64,000 nt of DNA from Rhodobacter sp. (GTDB taxonomy: Bacteria > Pseudomonadota > Alphaproteobacteria > Rhodobacterales > Rhodobacteraceae): NCBI GenBank assembly GCA_027484145.1, contig JAIXUH010000010.1, positions 1-64,000 of the forward strand, read 5' to 3'. Shown here one piece after another: positions 48,519 through 57,246 of the stretch. A program made the translations under genes and the position numbers. Numbering within the stretch: position 1 is the stretch's first letter; each line of letters starts with the position of its first letter. Below the pieces are notes generated by a model. The model was not told the origin of the DNA. It searched no databases and was given only the letters and a program-made list of their open reading frames with translations.

Positions 48519-49349
48519 ATGACCCCGCTGCGGCCCATCATCGCCCGCGCCCGTGGCCAACGCCACGGGCCGATCAACCGTCTGATCAGCCCCGACGATC
48601 TGGGCGACAGGCTGAAACCTTTCATCTTCCTCGACTTCTTCGATGCCGAGATCGAACCGGGCTTCGGCTTCGGCATGCATCCCCATTCGGGGATCGCAAC
48701 CCTGACCTGGCAACCCGGCACCGATGTGAGCTATTCCGACACCACTGGTCAGAACGGCGTCCTGAAGGCGGGTGGGCTGGAGTGGATGAATGCAGGCGGC
48801 GGTGCTTGGCACCAGGGTAGCCTGATGGGCTCGGGCCGGGTGACGGGCTTTCAGCTCTGGGTCGCCATGCCACCGGGGGTGGAGGACGGCCCGTCCTTCG
48901 GTCAGTATGTACCCCCCGAAGACGTGGCGCAGGCCCCAATTCCGGGCGGCACGCTGCGCGTTCTGCTTGGAGAGATCGCTATGGATGCGGAGCGGCTCGC
49001 CAGCCCGATCACATCGCATCAGGACATGACATATTTGGTTGTGACCCTGTCGCCGGGCTCCCGCTGGTCTTTTTCGCCACCTGCGGCGCACAGCTCGGCC
49101 TTTGCCTTCGTCTTTTCGGGCGAGGCCCGGGTGCAGGGTGAACCGGGTGGTACGTCGCTGATGGTTCTGGGCGACACGGGCGACATCGTCGTCGAGACCA
49201 TGGATCATTCCGCCGAAGTGCTGGTCGGCACGGCCGCCCCGCATGCCTATCCGCTGGTCATGGGGCCAAGCTCGGTCCATACCAATCAGGCGTCGCTCGA
49301 TGCGGCCATGACGCGCATTAGGGCGATCGGTTCCACATTGCGGAGGTGA
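48519..49349 (+). CDS. pirin family protein
   Basis: A 276-residue bicupin pirin. It has the N-terminal cupin metal site HPHSG (about 56-60) with GGG...HQ (about 98), and the pattern PFIFLDFF, GVLKAGGLEWMNAGGG. Pirins bind Fe/Ni and can act as quercetinase-like dioxygenases or redox sensors. The start at 48519 has a GGAG RBS just after the CDGSH stop. Its last codons overlap the methyltransferase start (GTGA). It is in the LysR-linked cargo operon. Confidence 0.93.
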   Translation: MTPLRPIIARARGQRHGPINRLISPDDLGDRLKPFIFLDFFDAEIEPGFGFGMHPHSGIATLTWQPGTDVSYSDTTGQNGVLKAGGLEWMNAGGGAWHQGSLMGSGRVTGFQLWVAMPPGVEDGPSFGQYVPPEDVAQAPIPGGTLRVLLGEIAMDAERLASPITSHQDMTYLVVTLSPGSRWSFSPPAAHSSAFAFVFSGEARVQGEPGGTSLMVLGDTGDIVVETMDHSAEVLVGTAAPHAYPLVMGPSSVHTNQASLDAAMTRIRAIGSTLRR

Positions 49350-49969
49350 CCCCTTTGTGGGAGCAGCGCTATTCGACACCCGAATACCTGTTCGGAACCG
49401 AGCCGGCGGCCTTTGTCCGCCGTGAAGCGGCGCGTCTGGCGCCGGCGTCCCGGATCCTCTGCCTCGCGGACGGCGAGGGGCGGAACTCTGTCCACCTCGC
49501 GAGCCTCGGCCACCACGGTACAGCCATGGAATTCGCGCCCTCCGCGATTGCCAAGGGCCACGCACTGGCGGCAAGCCGTGGTGTCGAGGTCGCATTCGTT
49601 GAGGCCGACATCCGCGACTGGCCGTGGCAGCCCGACAGCTTCGATGCCGTTATGGCGATCTTTATCCAGTTTGCGGACCCGGTGCTGAGGGACGATATCT
49701 TTGCCGGATCCATCCGTACCTTGCAGCCGGGCGGGTTGTTGTTCCTGCACGGCTATACCCCTGCTCAGCTGGCCCTTGGCACCGGTGGGCCACCGCAGGT
49801 CGAGAACCTCTACACGCCCGAGCTTCTGGCCCGCGCTTTCGCTGGGACCGAGGTTCTGCGCCTGCAGGAGTATGAGGAGGTGCTGGACCAAGGGCGCGGA
49901 CATCGTGGACACTCGGCCCTGATCGACCTGATTGCCCGCAAGCCCGTGCCCGACCAGATCACTCCGTGA
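49346..49969 (+). CDS. SAM-dependent methyltransferase
   Basis: A 207-residue class I methyltransferase that starts at GTG 49346 and overlaps pirin. Motif I ILCLADGEGRNSVHLAS (about 38-54) and the motif IV-like FDAVMAIFIQF (about 97-107) are visible; the fold resembles TehB/UbiE-type small methyltransferases. The substrate is unknown; relatives methylate small metalloids or quinone-type compounds. Its 3' end overlaps the convergent LysR gene by 11 bp. Confidence 0.9.
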   Translation: MTPLWEQRYSTPEYLFGTEPAAFVRREAARLAPASRILCLADGEGRNSVHLASLGHHGTAMEFAPSAIAKGHALAASRGVEVAFVEADIRDWPWQPDSFDAVMAIFIQFADPVLRDDIFAGSIRTLQPGGLLFLHGYTPAQLALGTGGPPQVENLYTPELLARAFAGTEVLRLQEYEEVLDQGRGHRGHSALIDLIARKPVPDQITP

Positions 49970-50852
49970 CGCCGAAGCTCTTGAGCGCCTTTTGGACGAA
50001 CTCCAGAAACAGCCGCGTCTTGACCGGGTGCACCTTGGTCGAGGTGACGGCATAGACCGGCACCGGGCGGATCGACCAGCCAGGCAGGACGGGCACAAGA
50101 TCGCCCCGGTCGAGGTAGTTGGCCGCCATGACCTCATCCGCGGCCGCGATGCCAAGGCCCGCCGCAGCCAGGCGCAGGACCATCCCTGGCGCATTGGCCA
50201 GAACCGGGCCGTGAACGACCACCTCTTCGGTCTGCTCGCCCTTGTGAAGAACCCAAGGCGCGGGCTCGCCCGTGGACACACTCAGGCAGCGGTGCCGGCC
50301 AAGGTCTTGCGGCGCCTGCGGCTCCCCCATCTCGGCCAGATAGGCGGGGCTGGCATAAAGGCCGCGCCGCGCCGTGATCAGCTTGCGGGCAAAGAGATAG
50401 GGCTCGGCGGGCAGGCCGATGCGGATCGCCACGTCAATCCCTTCGGCCGTGATGTCGGCCCGGCGCGGGTTAAGGTCGAGATGCAGTGTGATCTCCGGAT
50501 GAGACGTGCTGAAAGCGGCGATCACGGGGGCCAAGAACGTGGTGCCGAAGTCCGGCGTCATCGAGACTCGAAGAGTCCCACGCGGGCGTCGCGTCAGCTC
50601 CGACAACTCGGCTCGCGCACCGCGTGCCGCCTCGACGATCTCTTCGCAACGCGACAGGAAAAGCGCTCCCGCCTCGGTCAGATCAACCCGGCGCGTCGTT
50701 CGCACCAGAAGCTGGGTGCCGAGCCCCGTCTCTAGCTCCGCGATGCGGCGGGAAAGGGTCGAGGACGGCACTCCGAGCCGGGCTGCGGCCTGGGAGAAAT
50801 TCCGTGTACGTGCCACTTCGACAAAGTGGGCGATATCGCGCAAGTCGTCCAA
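49959..50852 (-). CDS. LysR-family transcriptional regulator
   Basis: A 297-residue LTTR. The N-terminal HTH (about 3-62, DLRDIAHFVEVARTRNFSQAAARLGVPSSTLSRRI) and C-terminal substrate domain (about 90-295) are intact. It begins with a TTG codon at 50852, as no in-frame ATG is near. It is divergent from the isochorismatase gene and likely controls it through the dyad at 50854-50870; the similar site upstream of DoxX suggests it also controls that operon. The inducer is unknown; the genes fit electrophile/quinone stress. Confidence 0.92.
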   Translation of the reverse strand: MDDLRDIAHFVEVARTRNFSQAAARLGVPSSTLSRRIAELETGLGTQLLVRTTRRVDLTEAGALFLSRCEEIVEAARGARAELSELTRRPRGTLRVSMTPDFGTTFLAPVIAAFSTSHPEITLHLDLNPRRADITAEGIDVAIRIGLPAEPYLFARKLITARRGLYASPAYLAEMGEPQAPQDLGRHRCLSVSTGEPAPWVLHKGEQTEEVVVHGPVLANAPGMVLRLAAAGLGIAAADEVMAANYLDRGDLVPVLPGWSIRPVPVYAVTSTKVHPVKTRLFLEFVQKALKSFGVTE

Positions 50853-50853
50853 A

Positions 50854-50872
50854 ATAATTATCCCAATTATGG
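50854..50872. promoter_or_regulatory. LysR-type dyad ATAATT-N5-AATTAT
   Basis: ATAATT (50854-50859) and AATTAT (50865-50870) form a perfect 6-bp inverted repeat with the T-N11-A layout of LysR sites, in the divergent promoter. The part TATCCCAATTATGG (50859-50872) is repeated with two changes at 46205-46218. Confidence 0.7.
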
Positions 50873-50964
50873 CACAGAAGATGCCAAATCATTATCTTAA
50901 TTCCTTCGGTGGTGCAATCTATCTTGCCTGCATGGCCAAGACGGCCGAACCGCAGGACCAAAAC

Positions 50965-51729
50965 ATGCAGAACGATGACCTAACCCTTGGCCGACGCGGC
51001 TTCCTTGCAGGAAGCGCCGCGGTCGCTGCCGCAACGGCACTGACCGGCCTGGCCGGTCCCGCCGCCGCCAACACTCAACCCATGGAGACCAATATGCGCC
51101 CTGAAACCGGCTTTCGTGCCCTGACCCCTGAAAACACCGCCCTCGTTCTCGTCGACCACCAGGTCGGCACGATCGGCTGGGCCGGTGAACTTGCCAACGA
51201 GGATGAACGCAACCAGCTGAAAATGTGGACCCGTACCGTGGCCCGTTTTGCCAAGGCCGCCGGCATGCCGATCGTCCTGACCACCAGCCTTGAGACCGAA
51301 GCACAGGGCCCGCTCCTTCCCGAATTCCAGGAGATCATGCCCGAGGAATATGCCGCCCGCATCCAGCGGACCGGCGTGATCAATGCCTGGGACGACCCGG
51401 CCTTTGCCGATGCCGTGCGCGCCACGGGAAAGCGACACCTGCTGATCGGCGGCCTGACCACCGATGTCTGCCTTGTTCCCCCGGCGTTGTCGGCCAAGGA
51501 GGAAGGCTTCAACGTTGTCGCGCTGGTGGACATCTCCGCAGCGACGACGAAGCTTGGCGCGCAGACTAGCCTGACGCTCCTGAACAACGCGGGCATCGAC
51601 CAGATGGTGGTGACTCCGATGATCACCTCGATGCTGGGCGACTACAAGAGCCCCGTCTCCGGCGCCTTTTTCCAGGCCATGGGCACCGAGGGTGTCTTTG
51701 AAGCCTATGCGCGCGGGAACCTGCGCTGA
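50965..51729 (+). CDS. Tat-exported isochorismatase family hydrolase
   Basis: A 254-residue cysteine hydrolase. The N-terminus has a Tat motif LGRRGFLAGSAAVAA (about 9-24) with cleavage near AAN, so the enzyme is probably periplasmic. The catalytic domain has Asp in VLVDHQVG (about 66), the GGLTTDVCLVPPAL block with the nucleophilic Cys (about 169) and an upstream Lys region. Isochorismatase-like enzymes (e.g. YcaC, nicotinamidase-like) cleave C-N or C-O bonds; the substrate is not known. Start chosen at 50965 (MQNDDLTLGRRG), as AGGA lies upstream; ATG 50932 is the alternative. Confidence 0.88.
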   Translation: MQNDDLTLGRRGFLAGSAAVAAATALTGLAGPAAANTQPMETNMRPETGFRALTPENTALVLVDHQVGTIGWAGELANEDERNQLKMWTRTVARFAKAAGMPIVLTTSLETEAQGPLLPEFQEIMPEEYAARIQRTGVINAWDDPAFADAVRATGKRHLLIGGLTTDVCLVPPALSAKEEGFNVVALVDISAATTKLGAQTSLTLLNNAGIDQMVVTPMITSMLGDYKSPVSGAFFQAMGTEGVFEAYARGNLR

Positions 51730-51980
51730 TGTCCGCGCCCGAAACCTCGGGCGCGCACATTTCCGCGGCGGGCAGACCGCCGCGGAAAAGGAAGCAGATC
51801 GCGCTGGCCTTTGTCGTGGTCTATCCGCTGGTTACGGTCCTGAACACCGTGATCGCGCCGCAGATTGCCTTCATCCCACAGCCGCTGCGCGGCATCCTGA
51901 TCGTCCTGTGCATGGCGACGGTACTGACATATGTCCTGCCCTGGGCCAGCAAGCGCGCGGCAACATGGCTTACCACGTAA
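51729..51980 (+). CDS. 83-aa small membrane protein after isochorismatase
   Basis: An 83-residue protein, basic at the N-terminus (RPPRKRKQIAL), with two hydrophobic helices (about 24-44 and 53-72). Its ATG overlaps the isochorismatase stop (TGATG), so the pair is translationally coupled. The family is unknown; similar small two-TM proteins are sometimes found beside isochorismatases and pirins. It is probably the last gene of the LysR-dependent unit. Confidence 0.75.
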   Translation: MSAPETSGAHISAAGRPPRKRKQIALAFVVVYPLVTVLNTVIAPQIAFIPQPLRGILIVLCMATVLTYVLPWASKRAATWLTT

Positions 51981-52353
51981 GGCAGGCAGATTGCCCGGGC
52001 GCGAGGTTCGCTGCGAAGGCCTCGGCATTCTCCTCCAGCATCTTCACTGCGACAATCCGCCCCCTACTGTCGCTCGGGGCGAGGCGGAAGGCAGCGTTGC
52101 GGCTCAGCCGGTCCAGCTTCGCGATCACCAGATTCGTGCCAGAGACCTTGGCCCGGTGCATGATCTTGGACTGTTCCGGCCGCTCCTCCTTGCGCCCGCG
52201 TTCCACCCTGGTGAACCGCGCCAGCACCTCGCCGCCGCGGGAGGCTGCGAAGTCCCCGATCAACTTGCGCCGTGCTTCCAGCCCGAGGCCCGACTCGCCC
52301 TGCCGCGCCTTGGAGACCCGCTCGAAAGCTACCAGTCGCTACCCCCTGTCCAT
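51970..52353 (-). pseudogene. dead serine recombinase fragment
   Basis: Reading frame 52353-51970 encodes an N-terminal serine-recombinase fragment: MDRG, then an in-frame TAG at 52339-52341, then RLVAFERVSKARQGESGLGLEARRKLIGDFAASRGG and KVSGTNLVIAKLDRLSRNAAF, typical of the catalytic domain (VS.ARQGESGLGLEAQR in intact family members). The frame leaves homology after about residue 85 and ends in unrelated residues. With an early stop and no C-terminal half, it cannot be an active recombinase. It is a scar at the edge of the LysR cargo. Confidence 0.8.
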
Positions 52354-52462
52354 TAGTGCCTAGCGTTGTTTCGACAGTTATGGCCTCCTCGACCATAAGA
52401 GGGGATCGGAACGCAGACCTGAAGCGAACCTGGAAGAGGACGTAGTTTCAACATGAGCCAAG

Positions 52463-52477
52463 GGCTGCTTTCCGCCC
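52463..52477 (+). repeat. 15-bp dispersed repeat, copy B
   Basis: GGCTGCTTTCCGCCC, identical to 16678-16692. It lies between the dead recombinase and the 3' end of the virB operon. No gene was seen at 52354-52487. Confidence 0.5.
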
Positions 52478-52487
52478 TTCGCGAACC

Positions 52488-53465
52488 TCACAGACACAGT
52501 ATCTCCGCCACCCCGCGCTGCCCACCCTGCCGCGAAAGCTGCACCACCAAATCCACGCTCCCCTCGCAGTACCGCTTCACTTCCTCGAACCCCATGCCCA
52601 GCCCGGCGGCCATGACCATGATTGCCAACCGATCAATGGCCTTTCGCGCGGTGTCGGCATGGATCGTTGTGAACGACCCGCCGTGTCCGGTGTTGATCGC
52701 TTCGAGGAAGGTTCGGCTTTCTTCGCCCCGCAACTCTCCAAGGATAATCCGATCCGGCCGCATCCTGAGAGAGGCTTCCAGCAGCCGCGCAGGAGTACGT
52801 TCGCCTTGAGCACTACGATCAGCCTTTAGTGCTACGGCGTTCTCCTGACGGGGGAACAGCTCATAGGCATCCTCGATGGTCAGAATCCGCTCACCTGGCT
52901 CCACCACCGACAAGAGGAACCGAGCAAATGTCGTCTTGCCGGTAGAGGTGCCGCCAGAGATCAGGATGTTCATACGCTCTTCGACGCAAAGCCGCATCGC
53001 ATCGGCGACTTGCCCGGCTTCGGCCAGCTTCATCGCCTCCCCTGCCCTTTCCCTGCGCTTTGCGTCGAGATCGACGAGTCCCCCATGCAAGAGGTTCGGC
53101 TCGATCAGCTGATCGGCGGAAACCTTGAATGGCCGGAACGTGATAGCCATCCCGCCTTCCACTATGGGCGGCGCCACAACCTGCGCCCGGATCGCCATAT
53201 CGCCCAAGACGATCTTTCCCGAAACGGTCGGCTTCTTGTCGGAGAATTGTACGCCGACCGCAGAAGCGATTGCCTGCCCGAGGTTGTTAGACAGGACCCG
53301 ATCGATGGACAGATGCGCGACCCGCTCCATGTGGGTTGCACCCTTCCGCTCGATCCAGACTTTTCCGTCGGGGTTGATCGCCACCTCGACTAGATCGTCT
53401 CGCAAGAACAGTGGGGCGAGCGGTGTGAGATAGGTCCCGAGGAAACTTGGCCGATCATCCATCAC
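52488..53465 (-). CDS. virB11: VirB11 ATPase
   Basis: A 325-residue hexameric traffic ATPase. The N-terminal domain (1-130) is followed by Walker A ISGGTSTGKTTFARFL (about 165-180), the Asp box LTIEDAYELF, LRMRPDRIILGELRGEE (Walker B region) and the His box TGHGGSFTTIHADT. It powers pilus assembly and substrate entry with VirB4 and VirD4. It is last in the virB operon and overlaps virB10 by 4 bp. Confidence 0.95.
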   Translation of the reverse strand: MMDDRPSFLGTYLTPLAPLFLRDDLVEVAINPDGKVWIERKGATHMERVAHLSIDRVLSNNLGQAIASAVGVQFSDKKPTVSGKIVLGDMAIRAQVVAPPIVEGGMAITFRPFKVSADQLIEPNLLHGGLVDLDAKRRERAGEAMKLAEAGQVADAMRLCVEERMNILISGGTSTGKTTFARFLLSVVEPGERILTIEDAYELFPRQENAVALKADRSAQGERTPARLLEASLRMRPDRIILGELRGEESRTFLEAINTGHGGSFTTIHADTARKAIDRLAIMVMAAGLGMGFEEVKRYCEGSVDLVVQLSRQGGQRGVAEILCL

Positions 53466-54784
53466 CAGATTTCCAGATCGCGGTCGACCATGACCGTGAT
53501 CGCGGCCCCAGGGGCGACGGTGATGATCGGTGGCAGGCTTGTATAGGTCTCGACCGCGGAGCCCATGGCAGTACTCAGGTCCTCGCCCATGCTCTCGGCC
53601 GTGTCGGAACTGACCTCGTCGGTGTATTTCGCGGCGGCGACGGCCGGCGCGGCCCCGAGGAGGGAGATGAGCGCAGCCGACCCGAACCGTGCGCCGAACC
53701 GTGTGTTGACCTTGCCGGTGATGCCGGAGCGACCCTGGGCGTCGCCACCGAAAGCCTCCATCTGCACGGACTGCCCGTCCGGTGTGACGAGCCGCGTCCA
53801 GGCGACAAGGATGCGGCCCTGCCCGATGGCCACGTCCGAGGAATAATCGCCAAAGAGGCGCGAGCCGGCCGGGATCAGGATTTGCACCTGATCGAAGGAC
53901 CAGACCGGTCGGGTCACGATCGCTGTGATCTGGCCAGGCAGGCTTGAGTCGACCGCATTCTCGAGCGTCGCTTCGATCATCGTTCCCTGAAGGACGGTGT
54001 TCGACGGATTGGCGATCACCTGGCTCACTTCGGTGGTGGTGGCTTCGCGCCCCGACTGCACGAAATCTCGTCCCGCAGCATCTCGACCCTCGCCTGCGAC
54101 CTCAGGCATCCCCATACCGGCATCCCCTGCCCCACCCTTTTGACCGTCATCAAAGACGACCGAAGGTGACGCCACGCGGGCCGCAAGCTGCGCCTCGCGC
54201 TCGGCACGCATGGCCGCCAACTCAGCCTCTCGTTCGGCTTCCGCGGCACCAGCGGTGTCGGCGCTTGCCTTCAGAACGGCGATCTCCTGATCGAACTGCC
54301 GCCGCATGTCCTCCATGAGCGCGAGGTTCTGGGACTGTGCCTCTTCGAGCGCGATCGCCAGTTCCTTGGCTGTCTGGTCCTTCTCGGCATCGGCCCTGTC
54401 GGCAAGATCACCCAACTCGCGCTGCAGCCGTTCAACCTCGGACTGGAGTGTGGCGTTCCGCGCTTCGAGGTCTTCGCGCTGTGAGGCCAGTTCCCCTTCG
54501 ATGTCTGAGAACCCATCACCTGAGGGCTTAGCTTCCGGTCCCGGCTCAATCGCTCCGAAGGGCGAGCCGCCCGCCTGATCCTGGAATTCCTCGACGGCTG
54601 AGGTTTCCACATCGGGGATTGTGCGGCTGGAAGGCCAGACCGTCCAGAGCGCGGCAAGGCTCGCCCCTGCAAGCAGCGCGCCCATGCCAAGTCGCTGCTG
54701 CCGGGTCATTTTCGGCTTGGGTCGCTCGACCTTGTATTCCGGCTCGGCGCCCTTCTGCGGATCGGTCATCTCAGGATCAGCCAT
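53462..54784 (-). CDS. virB10: VirB10 core complex protein
   Basis: A 440-residue protein that spans both membranes. It has a cytoplasmic N-terminus (1-30), a TM helix (about 31-52), a long acidic coiled-coil linker (about 95-215, VERLQRELGDLADRADAEKD) and a C-terminal beta-barrel domain (about 245-430: ATLENAVDSSLPGQITAIVTRPVW, ILIPAGSRLFGDY, RILVAWTRLVTPDG). It links the inner-membrane ATPases to the outer-membrane pore. It starts 1 bp from the virB9 stop. Confidence 0.95.
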   Translation of the reverse strand: MADPEMTDPQKGAEPEYKVERPKPKMTRQQRLGMGALLAGASLAALWTVWPSSRTIPDVETSAVEEFQDQAGGSPFGAIEPGPEAKPSGDGFSDIEGELASQREDLEARNATLQSEVERLQRELGDLADRADAEKDQTAKELAIALEEAQSQNLALMEDMRRQFDQEIAVLKASADTAGAAEAEREAELAAMRAEREAQLAARVASPSVVFDDGQKGGAGDAGMGMPEVAGEGRDAAGRDFVQSGREATTTEVSQVIANPSNTVLQGTMIEATLENAVDSSLPGQITAIVTRPVWSFDQVQILIPAGSRLFGDYSSDVAIGQGRILVAWTRLVTPDGQSVQMEAFGGDAQGRSGITGKVNTRFGARFGSAALISLLGAAPAVAAAKYTDEVSSDTAESMGEDLSTAMGSAVETYTSLPPIITVAPGAAITVMVDRDLEIW

Positions 54785-54785
54785 G

Positions 54786-55535
54786 TCAGAACTCCCAACC
54801 CTGAAGCTTGGCGAGCAGGGCCGGATCGGTGGTCACGCCGCCATCTACCCGCTCGATGCACAGAACCTGCGTCCCGATCCGGATCGAATAGGCGGAGCGC
54901 AGGCCCGAGACACGGACGATGCTGCCGCGCGTGCCGGAGTTCAGCGTCACTTCGCGGCCCGTCACATCCACACCGAAGATCGACGGCCGGAGGCCTGGGG
55001 CGAAGGCGAAGTACGTCGCTTGCCCATCGTTCCAGATATGGACGGGTTTCAGGGACTCGTCGCCCGACCAGGCATAGCCGATGTCGCGCGAACCTGCGGC
55101 CACCGTGCTGCGGCCGGTCCGGCTTGTGCCCGTCTCAGGATAGCGCAGGACGAGCCGATAGGTCGGGTTACGAGACCTGCCCTCGCTGATCGACAGCGAG
55201 ATCGTGCGCCGCCCAGTATAGATCGTCATGTTGGTCTCGGCCCCGGCGATCAGGGGTTTCACAGAAACCGTGGTCCGGTTCGAGAGAACTTCGACCTCGA
55301 AGGCCTCGCTGTCGCCGAGAAGGACCGAGTCGATCCGCTCCCCGGCACCCAGTTCGATGGCGGTGTTCACGCGCAGATGCGTGTCGAGCCGGATGACATC
55401 GACAGGGTTGTAGAGGACCGACCGGACACGCGCGTCGGCGCCCATCGACGCCGGGGCGACTTCGGCGGGGGCGACAGTCGCGATGCCAAGAGCGCAGGCG
55501 AAGGCAATCCCTGGGAGGAGGAGAGAACGGGTCAT
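54786..55535 (-). CDS. virB9: VirB9 core complex protein
   Basis: A 249-residue periplasmic/outer-membrane protein. A signal peptide (about 1-24, MTRSLLLPGIAFACALGIAT ending APAE) is followed by the VirB9/TrbG fold: RVRSVLYNPVDVIRLDTHLR, then TYRLVLRYPE and YFAFAPGLRPSIFGVD. It forms the outer-membrane core ring with VirB7 and VirB10. It overlaps virB8 by 4 bp. Confidence 0.92.
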   Translation of the reverse strand: MTRSLLLPGIAFACALGIATVAPAEVAPASMGADARVRSVLYNPVDVIRLDTHLRVNTAIELGAGERIDSVLLGDSEAFEVEVLSNRTTVSVKPLIAGAETNMTIYTGRRTISLSISEGRSRNPTYRLVLRYPETGTSRTGRSTVAAGSRDIGYAWSGDESLKPVHIWNDGQATYFAFAPGLRPSIFGVDVTGREVTLNSGTRGSIVRVSGLRSAYSIRIGTQVLCIERVDGGVTTDPALLAKLQGWEF

Positions 55536-56224
55536 GGATTGGTCTCCAGGGTTTCGGCGTCGACGCGGTAGGCTGAAACGGTGAAGCCGAGCGGGTTTTC
55601 CCAGACATGGGCGAGGGAGCGTTCGGTCTTCGGCTCGAAGGCGAACTCGACCGTCGCGACGAAGGGCTGGGTCACCGGCTCCTGCTTCGTCTTGCGCAGG
55701 GTTTTCAGGAAACGGATCTGGGCGACGTTCGGCGAAAGGAACGTGATCCGGCGCACGGTCACCGTGACTTCCGCACCGGGCCCATAGACATCGGGCGGAT
55801 AGGCAGAATTGCCGCCGCCCTTCGACCAGAGAAGTCGCAGACTTTCCTCCGCGCCCCCTGTGGAGCGGCGCTGGACGCTCTCGAGCCGGGCTTGAATGCC
55901 TGCGAGGAAATAGCCTTCGCGATCTGAGACGTAAGCCACGAGGAGGCTTTGCTTCAGCGCTTCCTGGTCCTCGATCCCGGTCGGGGCGACCTGCAGGATG
56001 TTTTCGGCGTCACCCGTCTGCCGATCGACGAGGACGGTGAAGACCTGGGTTTCCCGCAAGGGCAGGACGAGGACCAGCGCGGTTGCAAGGATCAGGCTCA
56101 GCCCGCCCGCGGCACTCGCGACAATCCAGGCGCGCCGGGCCGAGAGGCGGGGCTCCAGCACGAGATCGACATCAAATCCATGCGCCTCCATGGGCGGTCC
56201 TCCACTTCTCGAATTCTGGGGCAT
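55532..56224 (-). CDS. virB8: VirB8 inner-membrane assembly protein
   Basis: A 230-residue bitopic protein. A cytoplasmic N-terminus (1-34) leads into a TM helix (about 35-57) and the periplasmic VirB8 domain (about 70-230), with AYVSDREGYFLAGIQARLES, NSAYPPDVYG, TVRRITFLSPNVAQIRF and the C-terminal VSAYRVDAETLET. VirB8 is an assembly factor of the inner-membrane complex. The start at 56224 sits on the virB6 stop codon (TGATG). Confidence 0.9.
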   Translation of the reverse strand: MPQNSRSGGPPMEAHGFDVDLVLEPRLSARRAWIVASAAGGLSLILATALVLVLPLRETQVFTVLVDRQTGDAENILQVAPTGIEDQEALKQSLLVAYVSDREGYFLAGIQARLESVQRRSTGGAEESLRLLWSKGGGNSAYPPDVYGPGAEVTVTVRRITFLSPNVAQIRFLKTLRKTKQEPVTQPFVATVEFAFEPKTERSLAHVWENPLGFTVSAYRVDAETLETNP

Positions 56225-57243
56225 CAGCTTTTGTCCGGTGTCCGGCTGGCGAGCCGCATCGCCGTCTGCACGGCGGACCTGCCGATCTGTCCGGCGGTAT
56301 TGCCGTTCAGACGTGCGTCCGATGGTCGGCGGCCGCCGGCATCCAATCCAGCCGCTCCCCGCCCTGCGCCGATCCCGGACGCGATGCCGGTGCGTCCGTA
56401 ACCCTTGATGCTGTCGGCGGTGCGGAACGTCGAGGCTGCGACGCTGCCAAGACCGGTCGCGGTTGACGCGAGCGACTGCGCGATCGTCGGCACCATGGCC
56501 ATGAGGCCGGTGCCGAGCATCATGACGACCACAAAGCTCAGGACATCGCCGATGGTTTCGACCGAGGCGAGGGAGGCCGGTGTCAGATCGCGGGCGATTG
56601 CGAAGGTGAAGGCCGCCATGCCCGAGGTCAGCATCGGATAGAAGGCAAAGCCGAGGGCGAGGTTCACCCACCGATCGAAGAGAGGGGCGGTGACCTTGAA
56701 GAGCGTGCAGGCAATCGCGATCGGCGCGAAAATCACGAGGACGCCGATCATGATCTTCGCTGCCGAGATCACGATGATCGAGACGGTTGCCATCAGCGCG
56801 GCCACGAGGAACATCAGAAGGCCCGCGAGGGCACCGGTGATGTAGCTGCCGTTCTGGCTAATCGCCTGCCCGACATCGAGGGCCTGAAGGTAGAGCGAGT
56901 CGAGCCCCTCATAGAGATTGCCCGATCCACCGCCGAAGGCCTCAAGGACGACGGCCCCAATCTCGCTCGGGGCATTGGTCAGGACGCCATATACTGAATT
57001 GAAGTTCGTCCAGGACGACAGGAAGGCAGACGCCACCGCGATGCGGACCATCAGACCGAGCCCGTTGCGCAGGGTCATTGGCACTGCCTGTGCCATCAGG
57101 TTGATCCCGACCAGGGCCACAACCAGTACCGAGCCGACCCGGAAGATCGGCACGATCTCAGCGGCCACGGCATCGAACGCCGTGGCGCCAACCGCGGTTG
57201 CGGCGGCATCGACCTGTGTCAGGATATCGGCAATGATGGCCAT
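56224..57243 (-). CDS. virB6: VirB6 polytopic membrane protein
   Basis: A 339-residue multi-pass protein with at least five clear hydrophobic helices (e.g. about 30-50, 65-85, 140-165, 170-190 and 230-255) and the VirB6/TrbL pattern. It forms the inner-membrane channel through which DNA moves. It starts 9 residues before IITQVDAAAT and ends with a Gly/Arg-rich tail. The upstream gene is the 167-aa unknown (stop 57247), 3 bp away. Confidence 0.88.
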   Translation of the reverse strand: MAIIADILTQVDAAATAVGATAFDAVAAEIVPIFRVGSVLVVALVGINLMAQAVPMTLRNGLGLMVRIAVASAFLSSWTNFNSVYGVLTNAPSEIGAVVLEAFGGGSGNLYEGLDSLYLQALDVGQAISQNGSYITGALAGLLMFLVAALMATVSIIVISAAKIMIGVLVIFAPIAIACTLFKVTAPLFDRWVNLALGFAFYPMLTSGMAAFTFAIARDLTPASLASVETIGDVLSFVVVMMLGTGLMAMVPTIAQSLASTATGLGSVAASTFRTADSIKGYGRTGIASGIGAGRGAAGLDAGGRRPSDARLNGNTAGQIGRSAVQTAMRLASRTPDKS

Positions 57244-57246
57244 GAA

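Noticed and set aside
55532-56671. Extended ORF upstream of virB8
   Set aside because: The first part overlaps virB6 in another frame; virB8 starts at 56224.
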